From Solirubrobacterales bacterium (GTDB taxonomy: Bacteria > Actinomycetota > Thermoleophilia > Solirubrobacterales > 70-9), in the NCBI GenBank assembly GCA_021155855.1, contig JAJNAZ010000010.1, positions 1-64,000 on the forward strand: a stretch of 64,000 nucleotides of DNA, written 5' to 3'. A model generated the notes under the pieces. The model made no database searches. It was not told the DNA's origin and saw nothing but the letters and a program-made list of their open reading frames with translations. The first letter of the stretch is position 1. Every line of letters begins with the position of its first letter. The translations under genes and the position numbers were made by a program. This document shows, one piece after another, positions 27,128 to 33,984 of the stretch.

Positions 27128-28510
27128 TCAGCAAGCCGCGTCGCCGAGCGCGCGCCGCCATTGCTCGCGCTTGAGGGAGTACTCGGCGGGGAGCGTGAGC
27201 TCTAGCTGCTCGGCGACCGCGAGCCAGCGGAGGGCGTTGCGGTGGTCACCCGCCGCGGCGTCCGCGTCCGCCCCGGCGAGCGCCATCGCGATCGCCTCGC
27301 GGTGCTCCTCGGCCCCCCGCGGGCCCTCGGGGTCGAGATCGCCAAGCGGCGGGGACGGCTGGTTCGTCTCGCTCGCCCGCGCGGCGATGTAGGGAGCGAG
27401 GTATCTGCCCGCGACCTTGGCGGGCGGCCACCACAAGGGCGCGGCGCTACTCGCGGCATCGTGATCACGGTCGGGGTGGCCGAGCGCGGCGCGCAGGTAG
27501 TGCGGCCCCGAGCCGGTCAGCATCGCCGCGCGCAGCACCGGGCGGAACGGGCGCTCCTCGGCCTCGGGGTCGATCTCGGCCGCGATCGCCGAGGCGGCGG
27601 CATCCGCCTGCTGGGCCGCCAGGCCGCCCTGCTTGATCGGAAACCAGGCGGCATCGCCGGCACAGAAGACGCCCCGAAGCCCGTCGACCCTCATCACCAT
27701 GTCGGTACCGATGAAGCCGTGCGGGCCCTGCGGGACGCCGGGGATCGGCCGCACCTCGAGCTCTGGCAGCGCGATCACGCGCTCACATTCGATTCGCTCG
27801 CCATTCATCAGCGCCAGGCCGCCGAGCTCGACCCTGGCCGGGGCGACCCCGGCGTGCAGCGAGACCCCGGCTTCGTCGAGCAGCGCGCGGACGGTCTGGC
27901 TCGCGCGGGCGCCAAACAGCGCCAGCGGCTGGGGTTCCGCGGTGACCAGGTGAAGTTCCTTTCCGGCGTCGCCGATGTCGGCGAGATGCGCCGCCGCCAG
28001 CAGCGCGAGCTCATACAGCGGCAGCGCCCAGCGGACCGTCGCCGGTACCGCGAAGCCGAGGCTCGAGATCTGCTCCCGGTCGAGCGCCAGGATGGCCTCG
28101 TGGACCTCGGTGTTGCTGGCGAGGCCGCGATAGGTGATCGCCCCGGGCAGGGCCTCGCGCGAGCCGGCGCCCACGGCAAGCAGCAGAGCGTCGTAGGAGA
28201 CCTCGGCTCCCGCCGCCGTGACCGCTACCTGCTCCGCGGCCCGAACCTCGGCCAGGGAATCCAGCCGATGCACGCCACCGGCGCCTTCGATCAGCTCGGT
28301 GAGGTCGAAGCGAGCGATCTCACCGAGACTGAACGGCTCGGCGACCGCGAGCTGGCGGTAGGAGAACTCGGTCTCGGGCGCCAGCACCTCGACGTGCGGC
28401 GGCCCCGCGGCCAGCTCGCGGATCGCAAGCAGGCCCTCGAGCCCGGCCACGCCTCCGCCGGCGATTAGGACCCTGAACGCGTCGATCGGGGTGGGCATCG
28501 GCCTCTGCAT
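27128..28510 (-). CDS. SQR-fold flavoprotein 1 (long form, Cys-poor)
   Basis: 460 residues. FAD site VLIAGGGVAGLEGLLAI at ~14-30; YRQLAVAEPF; second FAD motif FCAGDAAWFPIKQGGLAAQQ at ~310-330; then WWPPAKVAGRYLAPY. The fold is that of sulfide:quinone reductase/NDH-2, but the segment where NDH-2 has its NADH GxGxxG reads VPATVRWALPLYELALL, and there is no cysteine pair as in SQR. The last ~48 residues (ADADAAAGDHRNALRWL, EYSLKREQWRR) are a helical tail shared with flavoproteins 4 and 5. Likely a membrane-bound oxidoreductase feeding the quinone pool; the donor is unknown. Thirteen bases downstream of the VIT1 gene and probably cotranscribed. The second ATG four codons in is an alternative start. 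Confidence 0.75.
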   Translation of the reverse strand: MQRPMPTPIDAFRVLIAGGGVAGLEGLLAIRELAAGPPHVEVLAPETEFSYRQLAVAEPFSLGEIARFDLTELIEGAGGVHRLDSLAEVRAAEQVAVTAAGAEVSYDALLLAVGAGSREALPGAITYRGLASNTEVHEAILALDREQISSLGFAVPATVRWALPLYELALLAAAHLADIGDAGKELHLVTAEPQPLALFGARASQTVRALLDEAGVSLHAGVAPARVELGGLALMNGERIECERVIALPELEVRPIPGVPQGPHGFIGTDMVMRVDGLRGVFCAGDAAWFPIKQGGLAAQQADAAASAIAAEIDPEAEERPFRPVLRAAMLTGSGPHYLRAALGHPDRDHDAASSAAPLWWPPAKVAGRYLAPYIAARASETNQPSPPLGDLDPEGPRGAEEHREAIAMALAGADADAAAGDHRNALRWLAVAEQLELTLPAEYSLKREQWRRALGDAAC

Positions 28511-28522
28511 CGATCGCCTGCC

Positions 28523-29299
28523 CTAGCCGATCCCCTCGAGGGCGACGCCGACGAGGAAGGCGACGGCGGCGGCCGCGCCACCGACGGCCAGGGTCTCGAT
28601 GCCCGACCGCCACCACGGCTGTTCGACCACCCTCGCCTTGAGGCTGCCGACACCGAAGAAGGCGACCGCGGTCAGCCCGGCGCTCCACGCGAACGGATCG
28701 GCCACCGACCCGGGCGTGATCAGGTCGATCAAAAAGACGATCAGCGGCAGGGCGCCGACGACGACGAAGGCGGCGAAGGTGGCGGCCGCAGCGCGCAGGG
28801 GGTTGCCCACCTCGATCCCGTAGCCCAGCTCCTCGGTCATCATCGTGTCCACCCAGCGATCCCGGTCGTCGGTGATCACCTCGACCACCCGGTCGAGGTC
28901 CTCACCCGCGAAGCCCTTGGCGGCGAACAGCTGGCGGACCTCCTCGCGCTCGCCCTCGGGGATAAGCGTTACATGACGCTCCTCCTCGCTCCGCGCGAGC
29001 GCGCGCTGCTGGCTCTCGGCCCTGATTCCGAGGTAATTGCTGACCGCCATGCTGAGCCCGTCGGCGAACAGGTTGGCTAGGCCGAGGATGACGATCACCT
29101 CGTCGCTGAGGTTGGCGCCCGCGGCACCGGCGACGATCGCGAAGGTGGTCACCACGCCGTCGATCGCGCCGTAGACGAAGTCGCGCAGGTAGCTGACCGG
29201 CGGCGGCACGGACAGGCGTCGCCGAATCGCCTCCGTAGTGTGCTGCCCTCCGAGCTCCGGATCCGCTCGCGATGAACGGCCCGTGCGCACCCGATTCAT
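28523..29299 (-). CDS. VIT1/CCC1 family iron/manganese transporter
   Basis: 258 residues with the VIT1 signature: FVYGAIDGVVTTFAIVAGAA in the first membrane helix, GLANLFADGLSMAVSNYLG in the second, a charged cytoplasmic metal-binding helical segment (~95-165), then three more hydrophobic helices. The family moves Fe2+ or Mn2+ out of the cytoplasm. TAGGCT lies exactly 6 bases before the ATG and no Shine-Dalgarno is present, so the message is probably leaderless and continues into flavoprotein 1. Confidence 0.85.
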   Translation of the reverse strand: MNRVRTGRSSRADPELGGQHTTEAIRRRLSVPPPVSYLRDFVYGAIDGVVTTFAIVAGAAGANLSDEVIVILGLANLFADGLSMAVSNYLGIRAESQQRALARSEEERHVTLIPEGEREEVRQLFAAKGFAGEDLDRVVEVITDDRDRWVDTMMTEELGYGIEVGNPLRAAAATFAAFVVVGALPLIVFLIDLITPGSVADPFAWSAGLTAVAFFGVGSLKARVVEQPWWRSGIETLAVGGAAAAVAFLVGVALEGIG

Positions 29300-29305
29300 G
29301 GTCGG

Positions 29306-29311
29306 AGCCTA
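29306..29311 (-). promoter_or_regulatory. -10 element of the VIT1-flavoprotein 1 transcript
   Basis: TAGGCT leftward, then CCGACC and the ATG at 29299. Leaderless geometry. Confidence 0.5.
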
Positions 29312-29373
29312 GCCCTGCCGAGGGCGCTCGGACGGCCGTTCCGGCGCGATCAGCAGCTTCCGTTGCCGATCGC

Positions 29374-30576
29374 TCATCGGGCCTCTCGCGGGGTCCCCCC
29401 CGAGATCTCGACGTCCAGAGCACGTGAAGGCGGCTCGACGTCGGTCAGGGTCGGCTGGCCGAGCCAGGCCGACAGGTAACGCCCGGCCACCTTCTGCGGA
29501 GGCCACCACAAGAAGTCGAGCGAGGCCGTCCCCGCGTCCTCGCCACCGGCGACGCTGTGCCGCATCTGGAGCGGCTCGGTCCCGGTCAGAAGCTGGCCGC
29601 GGAGCACCGGATCGAACGGCTCGGGCTCGACCTCGGCGCCCAGCCGGGCCGCGATGTGCTCGGCGGCGGCATCGGCCTGCTGCGTGGCGAGCCCGCCCTG
29701 CTTGATCGGGAAGCTGGTCCCGTCCCCCGCGGCATACACGTCCTTGAGGCCCTCGACGCGGCCGTGCAGATCGGCCGGGATGAAACCGCGTGGGTCCGCC
29801 GGCAGTCCGGCGATCCGGGGCCCTTCGATCACCGGCAGCGTCAAAGCGAGGTCCGGCGCCAATGGCACACCCATCGGCGGCAGGTGAAGCATCCCGGACG
29901 TGTCCTGGGTAACCAGCCGGTTGGCCTCGACCGAGATCCGGCGCGCCGCCAGCAGCGCGGCAACGGCCTCGCTCGCTCGGGACCCGAAGATGATCAGGGG
30001 AGCGCTTTCGGGGGTGACCAACCGCAGGCGCAGATCGCCGAGCCCGAGCTCGTCGCTGCGACGCCGAATCAAGAGCGCGAGCTCATATAGAGGCAGCGAC
30101 CAGCTGGTCGCCGGCGGGACCAGCAGGGTGAGTCCTCGGTCGAGGGCTGCATGCGCCCGTCGGATCAGCTCGTCGACCCCGAGGTCTCCTCGGTTGCTCC
30201 AGAACGTCTCCACGCCGTCGTAGGCGGCCCGCACGCGGCCCCCGACGCAGACCACCAGCAGGTCGTAGGGGAGCCGCGAGCGTTCCCAGAGCGTCAGCGT
30301 GCGGGTGTCGGGGTCGACGCTGGTGACCGCGCCGCGGACGAGCTGGACCCCGATCCTGGCGAGTGCCGGTTCGAGCTCGCGGCGTTCGGCCGGCCGCTCG
30401 GTGAACGGCTCCTCGACCGTGAGCGGCTTGTAGACGAACTCCGGATCGGGCGCGACCAGCGCGAGCTCGGCCCGGTCGGCGACCAGGTCGGCGAGCGCAA
30501 GCGCCGCCTCGAGCCCCGCTATGCCACCCCCGGCGATCACCACGCGCGGCTTTGCGCGCGCCCAGGGGTCACTCAT
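29374..30576 (-). CDS. SQR-fold flavoprotein 2 (short form)
   Basis: 400 residues. FAD motif VVIAGGGIAGLEAALAL at ~12, YKPLTVEEPF, second FAD motif YAAGDGTSFPIKQGGLATQQ, and LWWPPQKVAGRYLSAWL near the end. There is a single cysteine (VVCVGG), so the SQR disulfide is absent, and the region after it (VPPATSWSLPLYELALL) replaces a nucleotide-binding GxGxxG. It lacks the helical tail of the long forms. Closest in length and motif detail to flavoprotein 6 (VEEPF, WWPPQK). The ATG has no good Shine-Dalgarno; an upstream 24-codon ORF overlaps it by 8 bases. Confidence 0.75.
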   Translation of the reverse strand: MSDPWARAKPRVVIAGGGIAGLEAALALADLVADRAELALVAPDPEFVYKPLTVEEPFTERPAERRELEPALARIGVQLVRGAVTSVDPDTRTLTLWERSRLPYDLLVVCVGGRVRAAYDGVETFWSNRGDLGVDELIRRAHAALDRGLTLLVPPATSWSLPLYELALLIRRRSDELGLGDLRLRLVTPESAPLIIFGSRASEAVAALLAARRISVEANRLVTQDTSGMLHLPPMGVPLAPDLALTLPVIEGPRIAGLPADPRGFIPADLHGRVEGLKDVYAAGDGTSFPIKQGGLATQQADAAAEHIAARLGAEVEPEPFDPVLRGQLLTGTEPLQMRHSVAGGEDAGTASLDFLWWPPQKVAGRYLSAWLGQPTLTDVEPPSRALDVEISGGTPREAR

Positions 30577-30643
30577 CTCTGACTCCAGGGATCACTCGAG
30601 CACTCCGGTCCGATCGAGCGGTCGTCGTATCCGTGATCATCAC
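30569..30643 (-). CDS. Candidate leader ORF of flavoprotein 2
   Basis: A 24-residue frame, GTG at 30643 immediately followed by ATG, ending inside the flavoprotein 2 start (overlap ATGAGTGA). TACCGT lies 7 bases before the GTG, so it would be read as a leaderless message. The peptide is MMITDTTTARSDRSARVIP followed by GVRDE. It may feed ribosomes to the flavoprotein start. Coding status is unproven. Confidence 0.35.
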   Translation of the reverse strand: MMITDTTTARSDRSARVIPGVRDE

Positions 30644-30650
30644 CCTCGCC

Positions 30651-30656
30651 ACGGTA
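30651..30656 (-). promoter_or_regulatory. -10 element of the flavoprotein 2 transcript
   Basis: TACCGT leftward, 7 bases before the GTG of the leader ORF. The 235-base gap up to 30811 also holds the inverted repeat GGGCC-AAGCG-GGCCC (30704-30718), which lies between this promoter and that of the CBS gene and could serve either. Confidence 0.35.
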
Positions 30657-30799
30657 CGCCCAGCGGCCCAAGCCGCCATCCGGATCGGCTACGTAGTCGG
30701 CGCGGGCCAAGCGGGCCCGGCCCGTCGTTTGCCGTACTCCGCGGCCACTACGCACCAGTTTCCGTGCTCGATCCCGATTGCCGGCGGTCCGCCTGAGAC

Positions 30800-30805
30800 T
30801 ACGGT
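30800..30805 (+). promoter_or_regulatory. -10 element of the CBS-protein gene
   Basis: TACGGT followed by 6 bases and the ATG at 30812; TTGCCG at 30778-30783 is a fair -35 with a 16-base spacer. Transcription would start at the ATG. Confidence 0.55.
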
Positions 30806-30811
30806 TCCAAT

Positions 30812-31246
30812 ATGACCGACGACACCCCCTCCCGGCCGGCCGACTCGGCGATCGACCGGCTCGCCCGTCGGCGCGTCGACGAGTTCGCCAGCATCGGCAT
30901 CTTCAGCTGTACCCCCGACGCTCAACTCGACGAGGTCGCCCACGTGATGGCGAGCAATCGCGTGCACGCCGTCGTCGTTGCCGGCGACATCGCTCCGGAG
31001 CCGCCGGTGATCGCCGATGCCGACCTGATCGCGGCCACGAGCAGCGGTCACTTCAACGAGCTCAGCGCGCGCGACATCGCCGGCACCGAGGCGGTCAGCG
31101 TTGGCGGCGAAGAGACCCTGGAGCGCGCCGCGCAATTGCTCGCCGAGCACGGCGTGTCTCACCTTGTGGTTCGCGACGGGCGGGGGATACCGGTCGGGAT
31201 CCTCTCGACGCTCGACGTCGCGCGCGCGATCTCGGGCCGGGGCTGA
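30812..31246 (+). CDS. Two-CBS-domain protein
   Basis: 144 residues. A Bateman pair: first repeat IGIFSCTPDAQLDEVAHVMA with AVVVAGDI, second repeat AGTEAVSVGGEETLERAAQL with HLVVRDGRGIPVGILSTLDV. Such stand-alone CBS pairs bind adenine nucleotides. The mycobacterial hypoxia protein Hrp1 (Rv2626c) has this layout, and this gene likewise lies in a universal-stress/flavoprotein neighbourhood. Leaderless start behind TACGGT; a zinc-ribbon gene follows 21 bases downstream. Confidence 0.8.
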   Translation: MTDDTPSRPADSAIDRLARRRVDEFASIGIFSCTPDAQLDEVAHVMASNRVHAVVVAGDIAPEPPVIADADLIAATSSGHFNELSARDIAGTEAVSVGGEETLERAAQLLAEHGVSHLVVRDGRGIPVGILSTLDVARAISGRG

Positions 31247-31267
31247 GGAGATCGAACGGAGGCGACG

Positions 31268-31516
31268 ATGCCGCTGATCCGCTGCCCGCACTGCGGCGAG
31301 GACACCTTCGCGATCACCGGCTGGGGCGCCCCCGGGCACTGCGCGAGCTGCGGTCGCCCGCTCGGCGGGCGCCGGATCAAGCTCGGCTCCGCGGTGAGGG
31401 CCGGACGACGGCTCGCGGGCGAAAAATCGGCTGCGACGCCAGAGAAGCCCGCCGGCGAGCGCTCGCCGAGCGCAGGCGCGCCTCGGAGCTCACCTTCCGA
31501 CGCTCGCATGCCGTAG
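31268..31516 (+). CDS. Small zinc-ribbon protein
   Basis: 82 residues. CPHCGEDTF at ~6-14 and CASCGRPLGG at ~26-35 form a two-knuckle zinc ribbon; the rest is a basic, then Ser/Pro/Ala-rich tail without structure. Probably a nucleic-acid- or protein-binding accessory. It has a strong Shine-Dalgarno (CGGAGG) and follows the CBS gene by 21 bases. Function unknown. Confidence 0.6.
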   Translation: MPLIRCPHCGEDTFAITGWGAPGHCASCGRPLGGRRIKLGSAVRAGRRLAGEKSAATPEKPAGERSPSAGAPRSSPSDARMP

Positions 31517-31521
31517 GCCCG

Positions 31522-31765
31522 ATGACGGGTCGCGGCCCGATCGTCACCGGCTACGACGGCAGCGACCAGTCGCGCGACGGGTTGGCACTCGCCGGACGAT
31601 TGAGCTCGCCGAGGCACGGGCGGCACTATCAGGAATCGACCGCGCCGCAATATGCAGGACGTGCTCGATCGTGCGCTCGAGGTGATGCCAAACGGCGTCA
31701 GGGCCTCCGGCGAGGTGGTCGTCGACGTCGACCCGAGGCCGGACGAGGCTGCGACCGGATCGTAG
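31522..31765 (+). pseudogene. Decayed universal stress protein gene
   Basis: Two pieces in different frames. The head, from ATG 31522, reads GPIVTGYDGSDQSRDGLALA, which is the first strand and helix of a UspA domain. Then the frame is lost, and from about 31652 another frame gives MQDVLDRALEVMPNGVRASG and VVVDVDPRPDEAA, as in the helix and strand before the Usp ATP loop, ending in TAG at 31763-31765. The G-(2x)-G-(9x)-G ATP motif and about 70 other residues are missing, so an internal deletion and frameshift are inferred. Confidence 0.65.
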
Positions 31766-31775
31766 GCGCGGCGTA

Positions 31776-31910
31776 CTACCGCTCGCGCGCGGCCTCCTCG
31801 TGCTCGAAGTGCTGGACGAAAGCGTCCGAGCTCGGATAAAGCCGGCTCACGTGCCCGTCCTCCCAGCGCACCAGATGCTGCGGTCGACCCTCGCCGAGGT
31901 CACCGCGAGA
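31776..31910 (-). pseudogene. 3' remnant of a DUF1918-like gene
   Basis: A leftward frame without a start reads GEGRPQHLVRWEDGHVSRLY and then PSSDAFVQHFE, very close to the second half of DUF1918 proteins (R-W-x-D-G-H ... P-G/S-S-D-A). It ends in TAG at 31778-31776 and runs back into the end of flavoprotein 3, where the frame loses sense. About 30 N-terminal residues of the family are absent. Confidence 0.5.
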
Positions 31911-33105
31911 CGGAGGTGATCGGCGCCGCGTCGACCTCGATCTCCACCGGGATCGACGCGCGCTCCGCCGGAGCGGCCGGCACGGGCTCGGCGCTTGTCA
32001 GCGTGGCCAGATACGGCGCCAGATGGCGCCCGGCGATCTTGCTCGCCGGCCACCAGAGCGCATGCTCGGCTGCCATCGACTCCTCCGCGGCGCCCGCGCC
32101 AAAGTCGGTGCGCAGGAACCGCGGCCGCTCGCCGGTGAGCAGCATGCCTCGCAACACGGGGCGAAATGGCTCCACCTCCACGGCGGCGCCCGCGTCGCGT
32201 GCGATCTGGCTCGCGACGACGTCCGCCAGCTGGGCGGCGAGCCCGCCCTGCTTGATCGGTACCGTGGTCGCATCCCCGGCCGCATAGACGCCTTCGAGGC
32301 CCGGCACTCGGCCGTACTCGTCCACCGGGATGAATCCGTGCATACCGGTGGGCAGCCCCTTGATTTCCCGACCCTCGATCCGCGGCAGGGTGACAACCCG
32401 CTCGACCCGCAGCCGCCCGGCCGGCGAGAGGCTCAGCTCGCCGCCCCGGTAGGCACTCGGATAGGAGCCTGTGAACAGGCCCAGCCCCCGGTGCGCCAGC
32501 AGCTCGCCGACTGCCTCGCTCGCACGCGAGCCGAACAGCTCGAGCGGAGCCGCCTCCGGAGTGACGAGCATCAACTCGACACCCTCCACGCCCTCACCCT
32601 CGAGATGGGACGAGGTCAGCAGGGCGAGCTCGTAGAGCGGCAGGGGCCACCCGCAGCCGACCGGGATCGCGAACGCGACACTTCGCACCCAGCCGCCCTC
32701 GACGTCTTTGAGGAGGTCCGCCATTCGATCGCGCCAGCCGGGCACCCAGAACGTCAGCGCCTCGGGGAGCGGCGCTCGGTGGCGCGCCCCGAAGGCGATC
32801 ACCAGATCTTCGTAGTCGAGCGACGCACCGGAGGCCATTTGCACCCTCCTGCTCGCCCCGTCCACCGCGGTCACCCCGTCCTCGACCAGCTCGGCCGCCG
32901 CATCCGCGGCGATCTCGGCCAGGTCGAACCGCCGCTCCGCGCCGAGGTCGAACGGCTCGGCGACCGCGAGCGGTCGGTAGGCGAACGACCGCTCGGGTGA
33001 GATCAGCAGAATCTCGACCCGGTCTTCGGCCATGCGCCGAAGCGCAAGCATCGCCTCCAGCGCCGCCACCCCGCCGCCCGCAATCACGACCCGCCTAGCG
33101 CTCAC
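31900..33105 (-). CDS. SQR-fold flavoprotein 3 (short form)
   Basis: 401 residues. FAD motif VVIAGGGVAALEAMLAL at ~6, YRPLAVAEPF, second FAD motif YAAGDATTVPIKQGGLAAQL, and LWWPASKIAGRHLAPYL. Only one cysteine (PVGCGWPLPLYELALL), at the position near the SQR Cys-x-x-P loop but without a partner. GTG start at 33105 sits in a GTGA overlap with a 26-codon ORF and has no Shine-Dalgarno. The gene is divergent from the response regulator at 33329, with a shared 220-base regulatory region, so control by that regulator is a reasonable guess. Confidence 0.75.
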   Translation of the reverse strand: MSARRVVIAGGGVAALEAMLALRRMAEDRVEILLISPERSFAYRPLAVAEPFDLGAERRFDLAEIAADAAAELVEDGVTAVDGASRRVQMASGASLDYEDLVIAFGARHRAPLPEALTFWVPGWRDRMADLLKDVEGGWVRSVAFAIPVGCGWPLPLYELALLTSSHLEGEGVEGVELMLVTPEAAPLELFGSRASEAVGELLAHRGLGLFTGSYPSAYRGGELSLSPAGRLRVERVVTLPRIEGREIKGLPTGMHGFIPVDEYGRVPGLEGVYAAGDATTVPIKQGGLAAQLADVVASQIARDAGAAVEVEPFRPVLRGMLLTGERPRFLRTDFGAGAAEESMAAEHALWWPASKIAGRHLAPYLATLTSAEPVPAAPAERASIPVEIEVDAAPITSVSR

Positions 33106-33182
33106 CTGACTCGATCCTTCGGTCGCTGCCGTGGATCCACGAGGCGTCCGGCGGGGGTCGAGTCTGGCGACGTCGCGCTCAT
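33102..33182 (-). CDS. Candidate leader ORF of flavoprotein 3
   Basis: 26 codons from ATG 33182 to a TGA overlapping the GTG of flavoprotein 3. TAGAGT ends exactly 6 bases before the ATG, the geometry of a leaderless start. The peptide begins MSATSPDSTPAGRLVDP and is polar and basic. Its role would be translational coupling or attenuation; it might also be noise. Confidence 0.4.
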   Translation of the reverse strand: MSATSPDSTPAGRLVDPRQRPKDRVR

Positions 33183-33188
33183 GGGTCG

Positions 33189-33194
33189 ACTCTA
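33189..33194 (-). promoter_or_regulatory. -10 element of the flavoprotein 3 transcript
   Basis: TAGAGT leftward, 6 bases before the leader ATG at 33182. The same hexamer serves the sensor-kinase gene at 35685-35690. Confidence 0.45.
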
Positions 33195-33253
33195 GCCTTC
33201 GAGTATCGCCACGCCTTCGGTGCTCGCCACCTAGATCGAGGGCGGCTCAAGCC

Positions 33254-33295
33254 TCGGTATTGGCTACCGATGCGCTTCCGGCCACGCTACCGATG
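33254..33295. promoter_or_regulatory. Palindrome and direct repeat upstream of the response regulator
   Basis: TCGGTA-TTGGC-TACCGA (33254-33270) is a palindrome with 6-base arms. The 10-mer GCTACCGATG occurs at 33263-33272 and again at 33286-33295, 23 bases apart. Measured from the leaderless start at 33329, the sites centre near -67 and -38, and the second covers the -35 region, which has no -35 hexamer. This is the expected layout for an activator, possibly NarL-type autoregulation. Confidence 0.4.
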
Positions 33296-33316
33296 CCCCG
33301 CCGGCGAGCGCGCGTC

Positions 33317-33322
33317 TACGCT
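33317..33322 (+). promoter_or_regulatory. -10 element of the response regulator gene
   Basis: TACGCT, 6 bases before the ATG at 33329; leaderless geometry, no -35 hexamer. Confidence 0.5.
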
Positions 33323-33328
33323 TGGGCC

Positions 33329-33979
33329 ATGAGCGAAGCCCGCGAGCGGCCGATCACGGCGGTGCTCGCCGACGATCATCAGATCGTCCGCGACGGCATC
33401 CGCATGGTGCTCGAGGCCGAGCCTGACATCGAGGTCGTCGCCGAGGCCGGCGACGTCGATGCCGCGGCCCGCTACGTCCTCGGTCACAAGCCCTCGGTGT
33501 TGGTTCTCGACCTGAGCATGCCCGGCGGTTCGAGCATCGATCTGATTCCGAAGGTGCTCGAGATCTCGCCCGAGACCGCGACGATCGTGCTGACGATGCA
33601 GAGCGAGCCCGCCTTCGCGCGTCAGGCGCTGCGCTCGGGGGCTCGGGGCTACGTGGTGAAGCACGCCGCGGCCAGCGAGCTCGTCGAGGCGATCAGGGTC
33701 GCGCTCGAGGGCGGCACCTACATCAACCCTCAGCTCGGGGCGCGACTTGCCTCCGAGCCGCCGGCGCGCAGCGAGCCGCCCGACGGACTGACCCCGCGCG
33801 AGATCGAAGTGCTCAACCTGATCGCGCTCGGCTACATGAACCCCGAGATCGCCGAGCGACTCGTGCTCAGCGTCCGCACGGTGGAAACCCACCGCGCGAA
33901 CATCCAGCGCAAGACGAACCGCCATACCCGTGCCGAGCTGATCGCCTACGCGCTGGAGCAGGGCTTGGTCGAGCGCTGA
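33329..33979 (+). CDS. NarL/FixJ-family response regulator
   Basis: 216 residues. Receiver domain: acidic pair ADDHQIVRDGI at ~14-24, phospho-acceptor Asp61 in VLVLDLSMPGG, Thr89 and Lys111 (GYVVKHAAA). Output: LuxR-type HTH from ~149 (LTPREIEVLNLIALGYMNPE, then RTVETHRANIQRKT). It lies tail-to-tail, five bases from the GAF sensor kinase, an unusual but clear pairing. By analogy with DosS/DosR it would switch on genes in low oxygen or redox stress. The promoter region holds repeats that suggest autoregulation. Confidence 0.88.
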   Translation: MSEARERPITAVLADDHQIVRDGIRMVLEAEPDIEVVAEAGDVDAAARYVLGHKPSVLVLDLSMPGGSSIDLIPKVLEISPETATIVLTMQSEPAFARQALRSGARGYVVKHAAASELVEAIRVALEGGTYINPQLGARLASEPPARSEPPDGLTPREIEVLNLIALGYMNPEIAERLVLSVRTVETHRANIQRKTNRHTRAELIAYALEQGLVER

Positions 33980-33984
33980 GGAAA

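Noticed and set aside
33131-33328. Upstream extension of the response regulator
   Set aside because: The extra ~66 residues are not receiver-like, and the -10 box TACGCT lies within that stretch.
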